This document shows positions 54,049-62,417 of a stretch of 64,000 bases of DNA, piece after piece (the stretch's first letter is position 1; every line of letters starts with the position of its first letter). The notes below the pieces were generated by a model that worked only from the letters and a program-made list of their open reading frames with translations, had not been told where the DNA came from and did no database searches. The DNA is taken from the NCBI RefSeq assembly GCF_003955715.1, contig NZ_CP034463.1, positions 248,001 to 312,000 on the forward strand. The letters run 5' to 3'. Both the position numbers and the translations under genes were made by a program. Source of the DNA: Streptomyces aquilus. Lineage in GTDB: Bacteria > Actinomycetota > Actinomycetes > Streptomycetales > Streptomycetaceae.

Positions 54049-55611
54049 CTAGGACAGTTCGCGCTTGAGGACCTTCCCGGTGGCGGTCATGGGCAGGGCG
54101 TCGACGAACTCGACGATGCGCGGGTATTTGTAGCCTGCGAATTGCTCCTTTCCCCAGGCTGTCAGCTCGGCCTCAGTCGTACTGTCGTCGGCCTTCTTGA
54201 CGACGACGGCCTTGATCTCTTCCCCGTGGCTTGGGTGCGGAACTCCGATGACGGCGACCAGAGAGACCGCGGGGTGCTCCATGAGCACCTCCTCGAGTTC
54301 GCGCGGGTAGACGTTGAACCCGCCGCGAATGATCATGTCCTTGGACCGGTCGACGACGAAGTAGAAGCCGTCCGCGTCCTTGCGAGCCAGATCTCCGGTA
54401 CGAAACCATCCTTGGCTGATGGCCTCCGAGGTGGCCTCGGGGCGCTTGTAATAGCCCTTCATGATGTTGTAGCCCTTGATCGCGATCTCCCCAACCGCCC
54501 CGGGGTCGTCCCCCACATCCGACCAGTCGTCGTTGATGAGCTTCATCTGGACCCCGGGGATGGGTCGGCCGATCGATCCGACTCGGGGCTCCTCGCCGTA
54601 CGTGGCGAATGACGCGATGGCCACCGTCTCCGAGAGCCCGTAGCCCTCGAGGATCGTCACACCGAAGCGTTTCCTGAACTCTTGGTGGATCTTCGCGGGA
54701 AGCGCGGAACCACCGGACACGGCGATGCGCAGGTTGGCGGCCAGCCGGGCGACGTCGACGCGGTCGTCGAGTGCCTCGAGCAGGCCCCAGTACATGGTCG
54801 GCACGCCGCCGAAGAACGTCACGCCATGGTCGAGCATGAGCTCCAGCGCCTCATGGGCGGAGAACCTTGCCTGTAGGACGAGTGTGCCGCCGAATCCGAT
54901 TGCGCCGTTCTGGATGACCATCTGGCCAAAGGCATGGAAGAGCGGAAGGACGCACAGGTAGACGTCGGGCGTCGCGGGGTCCGACTCGAAGAGCTGGGCA
55001 CCGGCTCGGGCGATGTCGTACACGTTCCGGTGTCTGAGTTCTGCGCCCTTGGGCTGCCCGGTGGTACCGGACGTGTAGAGGATGACTGCGGTGTCGTCGT
55101 CGGCACGCTCGACCGTCTCGAAGGTCTCCGGCTGCCCGGCGACAGCGGCGGCGAAGATCTGGTCCGGGGCGACGCCGTCCACAGACGCGCCGCTGCCGAT
55201 GAGGAAGAAGTGCGCGGCCCGGCCGGCGGTCTGGAAGGCCGACCATGCCTCGCGCCCGATCGGGAGTTCTGGACCGCCTTCGAAGGCGAAGTACGCCGTC
55301 GCGTCCGAGTCGTTGAGGTGGTAGGCGATCTCCCGTGCCTTGAGGAGTACGTTCAACGGCACGACGACCGCGCCTGCCTTGAGGATTCCGAAGTAGATCG
55401 TCGTGAACTGCGGGATGTTCGCGCAGGACAGGGCAACCTTCTCGCCAGGGCCGACGCCGCGCTCGATCAGCAGGTTCGCCACCCGGTTCGAGGCCCCGTC
55501 GAGTTCTGCGTAGGAGATCCGATCGCCACCGAAGACGATCGCCGTGCGCGCCGGGTGTTCCGACGCGGTGCGGGTCAGCAGACCGGACACGTTCCGGGTC
55601 GAACTCGTCAT
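54049..55611 (-). CDS. Long-chain acyl-CoA ligase-like protein
   Basis: Encodes 520 residues from ATG 55611, six bases after AGGAG; a longer frame upstream lacks a ribosome site. It has ILYTSGTTGQPKGAELRHRN near residue 176, EGYGLSETVAIASF near 315, WFRTGDLARKDADGFYFVVD near 400 with RSKDMIIRGGFNVYPRELEE, and the terminal Lys in MTATGKVLKREL. These define the fatty acyl-CoA/aryl-CoA ligase family. It is the last gene of the hydrolase-SDR-ligase operon and would activate the resulting acid. Confidence 0.93.
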   Translation of the reverse strand: MTSSTRNVSGLLTRTASEHPARTAIVFGGDRISYAELDGASNRVANLLIERGVGPGEKVALSCANIPQFTTIYFGILKAGAVVVPLNVLLKAREIAYHLNDSDATAYFAFEGGPELPIGREAWSAFQTAGRAAHFFLIGSGASVDGVAPDQIFAAAVAGQPETFETVERADDDTAVILYTSGTTGQPKGAELRHRNVYDIARAGAQLFESDPATPDVYLCVLPLFHAFGQMVIQNGAIGFGGTLVLQARFSAHEALELMLDHGVTFFGGVPTMYWGLLEALDDRVDVARLAANLRIAVSGGSALPAKIHQEFRKRFGVTILEGYGLSETVAIASFATYGEEPRVGSIGRPIPGVQMKLINDDWSDVGDDPGAVGEIAIKGYNIMKGYYKRPEATSEAISQGWFRTGDLARKDADGFYFVVDRSKDMIIRGGFNVYPRELEEVLMEHPAVSLVAVIGVPHPSHGEEIKAVVVKKADDSTTEAELTAWGKEQFAGYKYPRIVEFVDALPMTATGKVLKRELS

Positions 55612-55661
55612 CAATGGCTCCTGGTCAGTGCGTAGTCGGGGCACCGCGGTGTTTCCTGGCA

Positions 55662-56519
55662 TCAGGTGGTCAGGAAGTCCTTGCCCTCACGTGCGTCGAG
55701 GCGTTGGAGGATGTTCTGGACCGTGCGATCTCGTGCCAGGGCGGAGTCCAGGGCGGGTGCGACGATGCCGCGGAGCCTGGAGACCAGAGTCCACCTGCGC
55801 GGACGGAAGACCCGCACATCCCGGCGGCGCAGGCCCTCGACGATGGCTTGCGCCGCTTGCTCGGGGCTGATGCGCTTGCGCAGGAACCTCGGTTGGGTGT
55901 CGAGCAGCGCCTGGGCTGCTGGATCCTCGTCGACACTCTGCCGGATCATGTCCGTGTTGATCATCGCGAAGTACGCGGTCGTGACGCTGACGCCATGGGC
56001 GGCGAGCTCGACCCGCAGTCCGCGGCCCAACTGCTCGACCGCTGCCTTGCTCATCGCGTACGGGATCGTGCCAGCCCCGTTGACGAAGGCGAACACCGAC
56101 GAGATCAGGACGAGTCGGCCACGGTTCTCGATGAGGCCCGGAAGGGCAGCGCGGACCGTGTTGAGCACGCCCCTGACGTTCACGTCGAGGAGTCGATCGG
56201 CCATGGGGGCCGAAGACGCCCGCAGGGTCACGCCCCGCGCAACCACACCCGCGTTCGCGATCACGATGTCCAGGCGGCCGGCGTCCCGGATGACGGTCTC
56301 GACCGCTCGGGTCATGTCGCCGAGATCGGTCACATCACCGACCAGGTGGGTGACCCGCTCGTCGATCGTCTCGCCCGCGGCCGGGCGGTGCAGATCGACC
56401 ACGAAGACCCGGGCACCGGCGGCGGCCAGCGCCCGTGCGGTCGCCGCGCCCAGGCCCCGGCCGCCACCGGTGACGAGAGCGACCTTCCCGGCGATCGACC
56501 GGTCCGATCTCTCAGCCAT
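55662..56519 (-). CDS. SDR-family oxidoreductase
   Basis: Encodes 285 residues from ATG 56519, overlapping the hydrolase gene by 8 bases. It has TGGGRGLGAATA at residues 17-28, ANAG near 88-91, Ser in VLISSVFAF, and Tyr/Lys in YAMSKAAVEQ near 154-158. A C-terminal extension of about 60 residues (RRRDVRVFRPRRWTLVSRLR) is typical of SDRs that act on hydrophobic substrates. It probably oxidises an alcohol in the same pathway as the adjacent hydrolase and ligase. Confidence 0.92.
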   Translation of the reverse strand: MAERSDRSIAGKVALVTGGGRGLGAATARALAAAGARVFVVDLHRPAAGETIDERVTHLVGDVTDLGDMTRAVETVIRDAGRLDIVIANAGVVARGVTLRASSAPMADRLLDVNVRGVLNTVRAALPGLIENRGRLVLISSVFAFVNGAGTIPYAMSKAAVEQLGRGLRVELAAHGVSVTTAYFAMINTDMIRQSVDEDPAAQALLDTQPRFLRKRISPEQAAQAIVEGLRRRDVRVFRPRRWTLVSRLRGIVAPALDSALARDRTVQNILQRLDAREGKDFLTT

Positions 56520-57360
56520 TGAGGAACTCCAGAACCTCGGGGACGAACTCCCGGTGGTACTGGAAGACGCCGCCGTGCCCGGAGTTCGGAAAGATCCTCA
56601 GCCGGGCGTTCGGGATCCGGCGGGCCATGTCGGCCGAGTTGCTGCTCGCGACCATGAGGTCGTGATCACCGTTGGCGACGAAGACCGGCTGGGTAATCAC
56701 CGAGAGGTCGTCGGGTGCATGCAGTCCGGCCGCGCGGATGGCCTTCAGCTGCGCGCGTCGAGCCTGCAGGGAGATCTTCTCGTCACGATTCTGGGTGCGC
56801 TCCTTGAGCCGGGCGAGGTAGTCCTTCGCGGCCCGCTTGCCCTCGGCGTCGCGCGGGAAGAACAGGAAGGTCCTGGCGTCTTTCAGGGTGAGCGCGGACT
56901 TGACGTACGCCTTGACCGCGACCTTGTTGATCTCCTTGATGCCGCCGCCTCCGCGGGGACCGGTTCCCGCCAGGACGATCCGGCGCACGAGCTCGGGTGC
57001 CTGCAGGGCCACCATCTGCGCGACTCCGCCGCCCAGCGAGAACCCGAAGAGGTCGACCTTCTCGAGTCCCATCGCACGGATGAAGGCGACGGCGTCACGG
57101 CCCATCTCCTCGACGTCCGGCGGCACGGATCCTCCGGACCGGCCGACCCCACGGTTGTCGAACGTGATCACCCGGTGGCGGGCAGCGATGCCGTCAATGA
57201 TCCTCGGGTCCCAGTCATCAAGGACAGCCATCAGGTGGTGCAGGAACACCACCGGAACACCACCGGTCGGACCGAGCTCGCGGTAGGCGAACGGCACCCC
57301 GCCGACGTCGATCGTGCGTGTGGGCACGTCGATCCACTTCATGCTCTTTGTCGTCGTCAT
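56512..57360 (-). CDS. Alpha/beta hydrolase
   Basis: Encodes 282 residues from ATG 57360, preceded by GGGGAGACC. The fold motifs are VVFLHHLMAVLDDWDP near residue 37, DNRGVGRS near 68, nucleophile Ser in LFGFSLGGGVAQMV near 108, the acid in FVANGDHDLM near 231, and His in NSGHGGVFQYH near 260. It resembles haloperoxidase-like or ester/C-C bond hydrolases and is cytoplasmic. It opens the second catabolic operon. Its promoter carries a TTACGATTGTAA site unlike the TetR site of the first operon. Confidence 0.9.
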   Translation of the reverse strand: MTTTKSMKWIDVPTRTIDVGGVPFAYRELGPTGGVPVVFLHHLMAVLDDWDPRIIDGIAARHRVITFDNRGVGRSGGSVPPDVEEMGRDAVAFIRAMGLEKVDLFGFSLGGGVAQMVALQAPELVRRIVLAGTGPRGGGGIKEINKVAVKAYVKSALTLKDARTFLFFPRDAEGKRAAKDYLARLKERTQNRDEKISLQARRAQLKAIRAAGLHAPDDLSVITQPVFVANGDHDLMVASSNSADMARRIPNARLRIFPNSGHGGVFQYHREFVPEVLEFLNG

Positions 57361-58214
57361 CTGGTCTCCCCGGACACGGCACGAGGACCGCGGCTCCGCG
57401 CATTAAATTACGGTCGTTCTTCTTACGATTGTAATATATACGCGGGCGATGGCGCGCACACAAGGGCTCTGCGTGCACTGAGCCGAATCCACGGGCTTGG
57501 TTCAGGAACGATCGGTCCCGAGGTCATTCGAGTGGTCTGGCGGTTGACCTGCGGTTTGGGCAGGCAGGGGCCGCTGGCCTGCCCAGCTCTTCCACGTGTC
57601 CACACGTCTCGGACACCTTCGGGCCGGTTGAGCAGGGCGCATCAGGCGGTGTGATGGCTCGTTGGTGCAGTCGTGGGGAAGCACCGGCCGAGGCGCTCAC
57701 CGCCGCACGGACGCTACTGCCCGCCCATCGAACCGCTGATTTCCGTTCGGCCGTGTCGGCGTCGTGCGAAAAGTGGTTCTGGATCACTTTTGAGGCGTCG
57801 CCGACAACAGGTGCATGCCGGTCCAGTTGATGCATGAGGCCGACGCCGTCCGCTTCGATGGCGTCGGTCGATGTCGTCCCCGTGGGCGCCCTCAACATCG
57901 AGCGTCTGACATCGAGTTGTCCCGATCACACCGCGCATCTCCTGGCCGATCGCGAGCTGTTCGCCGAGCTCAAGAGCGACGGCGCCAGAACTGGGGCCAC
58001 ACCCGGCGTTGCGGAGACGGCTGTCGTTGAGGTCCGGTCGCGCCATGGCCGGCTCGCGTCCATCCAGCAGACCCTAGGGCTTGCGGCACCAGCCGCGGCG
58101 GTTCAGCCCGGCGGTCGGCTGTCGGGGTGAATGGGCGCATCTGTGCGAGCGGGGTGTCGTCGTGTCCCGGGAGGGGGCCTGCCCGGGCCTCTCCCTGGTG
58201 ACGACGGAGGATGC
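57361..58214. other. Long intergenic region with promoters
   Basis: About 850 bases between divergent genes. The left end holds the hydrolase promoter. The remainder has short forward readings such as VGALNIERLTSSCPDHTAHL and ELFAELKSDGARTG that look faintly protein-like but have no ribosome site or identifiable family, so they are not called. Confidence 0.35.
57408..57434 (-). promoter_or_regulatory. Promoter and candidate operator of second catabolic operon
   Basis: On the reverse strand TTACAA and TAATTT are spaced by 18 bases, a plausible -35/-10 pair. Overlapping them are the imperfect palindrome TTACGATTGTAA (57423-57434) and a related half-site TTACGGTCGT (57408-57417). The AT-rich composition is unusual for the window. 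Confidence 0.5.
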
Positions 58215-59141
58215 ATGGTGTACGTGAAGAAGACCTGGGGGGCGGGTGTCGCCGTCCTGGCCGCCCTGGCCCTGCTGACCGGCGCTGGGGACACCTCAGC
58301 GCTGACCGCACCGGCCACCCCTGCCGCTCCTGGCGAGGGGACCGAGGAGTTCGCGAAGGACGGCTTCTTCGACGTGCCCGGCAACGTCACCGCTTTAACC
58401 GTGGAACTGTGGGGGGCGGGCGGCGGCGGAGCCACCGGTGGCACCGACGGTAGCACGAGCGCCATCTCCTGGGGTGGCGGCGGTGGCGCTGGCGGGGGTG
58501 GCGGGGGCAGCGGCTACTACGTCAAATGCCGGCTGACGGCAGTCACGCCGGACACCCGGTTCGAGATCCACACCGGCCGAGGCGGCTACTTCTCCACTCC
58601 TGATGGCGGCCCGCAGGGCGGTGACTGGGTTCCTACCGCCGGCGGGGATTCGTGGGTCACCGTCGCCGGTCGCACCATCGTTTTGGCCAGGGGCGGTCAC
58701 GGCGCCGCCGGGCCCCCCGCCGCAGGCACGAAGGCCGTCGATCGCCAGCACGGCCTCGGGGGCAAAGGCAAGGACGGTGGCTACCACGGGCCCGGTGCGA
58801 ACTGCACATCCACTGCCGGCATCGACACCGACCGCCTCGACTCGCGGGACGGGGGAAGCGGCACAGCGGGTGGCGACGGCGCCGACGGCGCCGACGGCAA
58901 GTCCTCTTTCCCTGGACTCGTAGGCGGCCCGGGCCGGGGCGGCGACGGCGGTAGGGGCGGCGACGGCGGAGCCGGCTTCAACGGCCACGGCGGCGGCGCG
59001 GGCGCGGGAGGCAAGGGCGGCAAAGGCGGCCATCCCACGTACGGCAGCCCGCCGAACGGGACCGACGGCACCGACGGCGCCCCCGGAGCCGACGCGTATG
59101 TGCTGGCGGGAGCCGACGGCCACGCCGTCATCACCTGGTAG
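58215..59141 (+). CDS. Secreted glycine-rich surface protein
   Basis: Encodes up to 308 residues from ATG 58215; GTG 58218, seven bases after GGAGG, may be the true start. A signal peptide (GAGVAVLAALALLTGAG) leads to an export site near TSALT. Residues about 40-200 contain beta-strands with long Gly runs, including GYYVKCRLTAVTPDTRFEIH and GDSWVTVAGRTIVLARGGHG. The last 110 residues are GGxGGxGG with GADGADGK and GTDGTDGAPGAD collagen-like triplets. Such proteins form extracellular or wall-attached fibres. No sortase motif is present. Confidence 0.75.
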   Translation: MVYVKKTWGAGVAVLAALALLTGAGDTSALTAPATPAAPGEGTEEFAKDGFFDVPGNVTALTVELWGAGGGGATGGTDGSTSAISWGGGGGAGGGGGGSGYYVKCRLTAVTPDTRFEIHTGRGGYFSTPDGGPQGGDWVPTAGGDSWVTVAGRTIVLARGGHGAAGPPAAGTKAVDRQHGLGGKGKDGGYHGPGANCTSTAGIDTDRLDSRDGGSGTAGGDGADGADGKSSFPGLVGGPGRGGDGGRGGDGGAGFNGHGGGAGAGGKGGKGGHPTYGSPPNGTDGTDGAPGADAYVLAGADGHAVITW

Positions 59142-59259
59142 AAGGGGCAGGGGGCAGAAAAGGTGAGGCCAGCGGCGGAGCGGGGGCCAGCCGCCGCAGA
59201 GCTGCCGGGCTTCCCGGTCCCTGGAAGACGCTTCTGATGAGCTGCCCCAGCACGTACGC

Positions 59260-59631
59260 CGCATCTGTCACCTGCAGAGCTACCGGCATGGACGCCAGTG
59301 GTCCGCCTCCACCATCAAGGTCATCGGCTCCGGTATCGATGACCCGGACTTCGCCGACAAACTCTCCCGCCTGATCGGCGACCACGACGTGGAGACGACC
59401 TCCACCGGCACCTCGGAGTCCGGCAAGTCCACCTCCGTATCCATGCCACAGGAACGCATCCTGGCAGCCGACGCCATCCGTGCGCTGCCCAAGGGCACGG
59501 CGCTCGCGTCCGCCACCGGCATGCGCGCGGCCATGCTCGACCTGCGCCCCTGGTATCTCGAGCCGCGCCAGATACTGCAGGGGAGCACGGGGAACACCGG
59601 TCATCCACCCATAGACAGCCTCAGGTCATGA
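59260..59631 (+). pseudogene. Conjugation-type ATPase (TraG/TraD-like) C-terminal fragment
   Basis: A forward frame reads WSASTIKVIGSGIDDPDFAD, KLSRLIGDHDVETTSTGTSE, VSMPQERILAADAIRALPKG and TALASATGMRAAMLDLRPWY before a stop at 59631. This is the C-terminal portion of TraM-recognition/TraG-like coupling ATPases, with the RALPxGxALxxxTGxRPxxxxLxPWY ending. The Walker motifs and the rest of the protein are absent, so it is a relic of an integrated conjugative element. Confidence 0.65.
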
Positions 59632-59746
59632 CGTTATGCAGCAGCAGGTCAGCGGGGACTGTCGAGCCCGTCGAAGCCAAGCTCCCCAAGGGGATGACGC
59701 AGCGGTACGAGGTGGGCCCACGCCACATCAGAGCGATGCTGGCAGG

Positions 59747-60079
59747 TCAGGCGTCGGTGATGGGTGTGAGGGTGTCGAGCCAGACGTCGAAGACGAAGCG
59801 TGTGTCGTTGGGGCCGCCCTCCAGCCACCAGGTGCTCACTGTGGCGACGTCGTCGGCGATCTCTTCGATCGTGCACTGGATGCTGGTGGGGCAGGGGTAG
59901 GGCGAGGTCGGCTGCAGGTCTCCGCCGAAGTAGGCGGTTTTGCCGACGAGTTGGTGAGGGCGGTCGTAGACGTCGGCGAACTCCACGAGGATGATGCCTG
60001 GGAACGGATCGTCGGTGAGCCAGCAGACAGCGGTAGCGGGCAGTTCGCAGCCATCACCCTCGCCCAGATTTATCCCCAT
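59747..60079 (-). CDS. Small acidic hypothetical protein
   Basis: Encodes 110 residues from ATG 60079. The protein is acidic and beta-rich (PFPGIILVEFADVYDRPHQL, TAYFGGDLQPTSPYPC, VSTWWLEGGPNDTRFVFDVW) with three Cys and no signal peptide. Third codon positions are GC-biased as expected for a real gene. The family was not recognised; the size and composition recall small immunity proteins. Confidence 0.65.
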   Translation of the reverse strand: MGINLGEGDGCELPATAVCWLTDDPFPGIILVEFADVYDRPHQLVGKTAYFGGDLQPTSPYPCPTSIQCTIEEIADDVATVSTWWLEGGPNDTRFVFDVWLDTLTPITDA

Positions 60080-60159
60080 GGCCGCACGCTACCCAATGGG
60101 TGTCGCACGGCACTACTGGTTTAGACCTGTCCTATGTAGTGAAGCGGACGTTGGTCTGT

Positions 60160-60725
60160 TCATGGGGCGGGGTACGTGGAGTTGGATTGTTCCGGACGGG
60201 CTGTGGGAGATTGCGAAGCCGCTGATCCCGCCGACGAGGGTGCGGCCGCAGGGTAGCGGGACACAGGACACGCCTGATGAGACGCTGTTCGCGGCGATCA
60301 TCTACGTCCTGGTCAGTGGCTGCGCCTGGCGCCAACTGCCGCCCTGCCTCGTTGGGTGACCCGTCACCATGGGCTTCAGCCCTTCGCTGCTGTGGGTGTT
60401 GCCGGCCGAGACGCCGGCAAGGAGGGGCAGTCCGTTCGCATCCGACAGGATGCGCAGAGTGGAACCCGGCTTGCCCCCGGCCCACGGGGCTCGGACCTGT
60501 GTCTTCGCCCTTTTTTAGCGCGGACGTGACACGACCCGCACCGCGGCCGGTACTTCAAGCCCCAGCGCCTCCACGCCGACAAAGCCTATGACCGGCCGGG
60601 CCTGCGGAAATGGTTACGCGGCAAGCGCATTGGCGTCCGCATCGCCCGCAAAGGCACGGATCGCCTCGCCGCAAACCCCGTCCACCCCGACCCTCTGCGC
60701 AGGCAGATCGGGCTCGCTGCCGGAC
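60160..60725 (+). mobile_element. Degenerate IS5-family insertion with internal inversion
   Basis: The forward strand begins with a transposase N-terminus (WSWIVPDGLWEIAKPLIPPT, FAAIIYVLVSGCAWRQLPP) and, from 60530, its later part (HDPHRGRYFKPQRLHADKAY, LRKWLRGKRIGVRIARKGTD). The segment between, which should encode the middle of the protein, is present only in reverse orientation (60356-60527). The C-terminal third with the last catalytic Glu is missing. The element is not functional. Confidence 0.8.
60356..60527 (-). pseudogene. Inverted middle segment of the IS5 transposase
   Basis: The reverse strand reads HVRAKKGEDTGPSPVGRG, then after a one-base shift KPGSTLRILSDANGLPLLAG and VSAGNTHSSEGLKPMVTGH. 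In intact IS5-type transposases this segment, carrying the first and second catalytic Asp region, directly precedes HDPHRGRYFKPQ, which lies next to it here but on the forward strand. Confidence 0.75.
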
Positions 60726-60730
60726 CCGAG

Positions 60731-60940
60731 CTATGGCTGATTTCGCTTGACGTTGCCGACAAACAGGCGTGTGGCTGCGTAAATGCACACGACCATTCCG
60801 AGGAGTACCCAGCCACCCTTGATGCCAAGGGCTATGAGAAAGACGGAGAAGGCCACACCGATGACGGCGAAAATGGTGGTGAACAGCATGTAGCGCTTGA
60901 CCGCTGCTCGCTGTTCGACGGACCATCCGACTCGAGGCAC
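60731..60940 (-). CDS. Small two-helix membrane protein
   Basis: Encodes 69 residues. GTG 60940 is chosen because GGGAGGAATC precedes it. After PRVGWSVEQRAAVKRY come two transmembrane helices: MLFTTIFAVIGVAFSVFLIA and GGWVLLGMVVCIYAATRLFV, then a short basic end NVKRNQP. Function unknown. It follows a decayed reverse-strand gene. Confidence 0.7.
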   Translation of the reverse strand: MPRVGWSVEQRAAVKRYMLFTTIFAVIGVAFSVFLIALGIKGGWVLLGMVVCIYAATRLFVGNVKRNQP

Positions 60941-61009
60941 GATTCCTCCCAAGTGATGTCACGCGGGCCCGACACGTGTCCGGCCCGCTGCTGACTTAGC
61001 CGCCGACAG

Positions 61010-61340
61010 CGTTCGGCGCTATCTGGCTGGCGCTCCATGAGATTGCGTAGCATCCGGCTGCCGCACCGAGCGATCCCCCAAACGTTGCCGGAGCCGCCGC
61101 CGCTACAGCCGTTGCGCAGGCTGCGGCGGAGAGACCACCCATCAGCAGTCCGGCGACGTCGCCCCAGAGGGGGCCCTTGTGTCCCCTTGAGCCAGGTGCA
61201 CGGCGCAGGTGGCGAGGTCACCGACCGGCGCTAGGGCGTTGGCCGCCGCGGTCAGACTGAGCAGCCCGTTCGGGGCGGTCCGGTTGATGGGGTCGCCGCC
61301 CGGGGCCGGTGCGGTCGGTCGAGCGGGTCGCGGCGACAGC
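61010..61340 (-). pseudogene. Frameshifted Ala/Gly-rich membrane protein gene
   Basis: One reverse frame reads GGDPINRTAPNGLLSLTAAA, then NALAPVGDLATCAVHLAQGD, and after a one-base change near 61186 the next continues HKGPLWGDVAGLLMGGLSAA, then ACATAVAAAAPATFGGSLGA and AAGCYAISWSASQIAPN to a TAA. The hydrophobic Ala/Gly helix is a membrane segment. No start codon exists in the first frame before the terminator hairpin upstream, so the 5' end is lost too. Confidence 0.5.
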
Positions 61341-61345
61341 GCGAC

Positions 61346-61385
61346 GAGCCGTGCGGCCGGCGGCAGCGCCCCGTCCGCACGGCTC
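61346..61385 (-). terminator. Hairpin terminator of secreted hydrolase gene
   Basis: Perfect 11-base arms GAGCCGTGCGG (61346-61356) and CCGCACGGCTC (61375-61385) lie 15 bases beyond the reverse-strand hydrolase stop at 61400, separated by an 18-base GC-rich loop. Confidence 0.7.
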
Positions 61386-61399
61386 GTCCCACGTCGGTG

Positions 61400-62242
61400 T
61401 CAGCGGACCGCGTGAGCGGCGTTCTCGATGACCTCGGTGACCTTCCCGGGCTTCGAGACGCTTACCGCGTGCGAGGACCGCACCTTCGAGGTGTGGGCGT
61501 GGGCCCGCTCGGCCATGAACTCCTGTGCCGCGGGCGGGATGTTGAGGTCCTGCGTGGCGACGAGGACCCAGGAGGGGATGGTCTTCCAGGCCGGTTCGGC
61601 CGAGGCCCCGGCCAGGGCGGCGTCGGTGATCGGCCGCTGGGTGACGGCCATCAGGTCCGTCGTGGCGCGGGGCACGTCCGCGGCGAACTGGTGGTGGAAG
61701 CTGGTGTTCTGGATGTAGAGGTCATTGACCGGGGAGCCGTCGGCGTTCATGGTCGGCACCGGACGCAGTGTGTCGCCGAGGGTGCTGCCCGGGAACTTGC
61801 CCGCCAGGTCGGCCGCGCTCTCACCCTTGTCCGGGAGGAAGGCAGCGAGGTAGACCAGCGCCTTGACGTTCTCGTTGCCGGTGGCGGCATTGCTGATCAC
61901 CGAGCCGCCGTACGAGTGCCCGGCCAGGACGATGGGCCCGTCGATGCCGGCCAGGACGTCCCTGAGGTAGGCGGAGTCGCCGCTCAGGGAGCGCAGCGGG
62001 TTGGCGACGGCGACCACCGGATAGTGATCGTGGCGCAGCCTGCGGATGACGTCGTTCCAGCTCGTGGAGTCGGCGAACGCGCCGTGGACGAGGACGACGG
62101 TGGGCTTGGGCGCCTCGGTGGCAGGGTCCTTGTCAGCGGCGGCCGACCCGGTCGCGGTGGCGAGCAGCCCGGCGAAGACGCTCGCGGTGGCGAGGGCGGT
62201 GAGTGCGGTCCGGGTCCGGCTGGTGCGGACGGTTCGGTTCAT
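61400..62242 (-). CDS. Secreted alpha/beta hydrolase
   Basis: Encodes 280 residues from ATG 62242, eight bases after AAAGG. A signal peptide (RTALTALATASVFAGLLATA) ends near SAAA, residue 35. Fold motifs: VVLVHGAFADSTSWNDVI near residue 48, nucleophile Ser in LAGHSYGGSVISNAAT near 109, the acid in LVATQDLNIPP near 233, and His in SSHAVSVSKPGKV near 259. It resembles salicylate esterase/EstC-like lipases of the SABP2 type common in streptomycetes. It would act outside the cell on small esters. Confidence 0.9.
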   Translation of the reverse strand: MNRTVRTSRTRTALTALATASVFAGLLATATGSAAADKDPATEAPKPTVVLVHGAFADSTSWNDVIRRLRHDHYPVVAVANPLRSLSGDSAYLRDVLAGIDGPIVLAGHSYGGSVISNAATGNENVKALVYLAAFLPDKGESAADLAGKFPGSTLGDTLRPVPTMNADGSPVNDLYIQNTSFHHQFAADVPRATTDLMAVTQRPITDAALAGASAEPAWKTIPSWVLVATQDLNIPPAAQEFMAERAHAHTSKVRSSHAVSVSKPGKVTEVIENAAHAVR

Positions 62243-62307
62243 GTCGATGGCCTTTCGGGCGGAATCGGTGGTGGGTACCCCGCCCGTCTCCCGAGCGGGG
62301 CACGGAT

Positions 62308-62400
62308 GGGAGGCGGGCGGGAGCCCGTCGGTGGGGGCGAGTCGGTCGGTGGGGGCGAGTCGGTCGGTGGGAGGCGGGCGGGAGCCCGTCGGTGGGGGCG
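62308..62400. repeat. GC-rich direct repeats
   Basis: A 32-bp unit at 62308-62339 recurs exactly at 62369-62400. Between them are tandem copies of an 18-bp GTCGGTGGGGGCGAGTCG-type unit. The array fills the gap between the secreted hydrolase and cytochrome b genes and is prone to slippage. Confidence 0.8.
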
Positions 62401-62417
62401 GAGGTCGGCTGGGGGGA

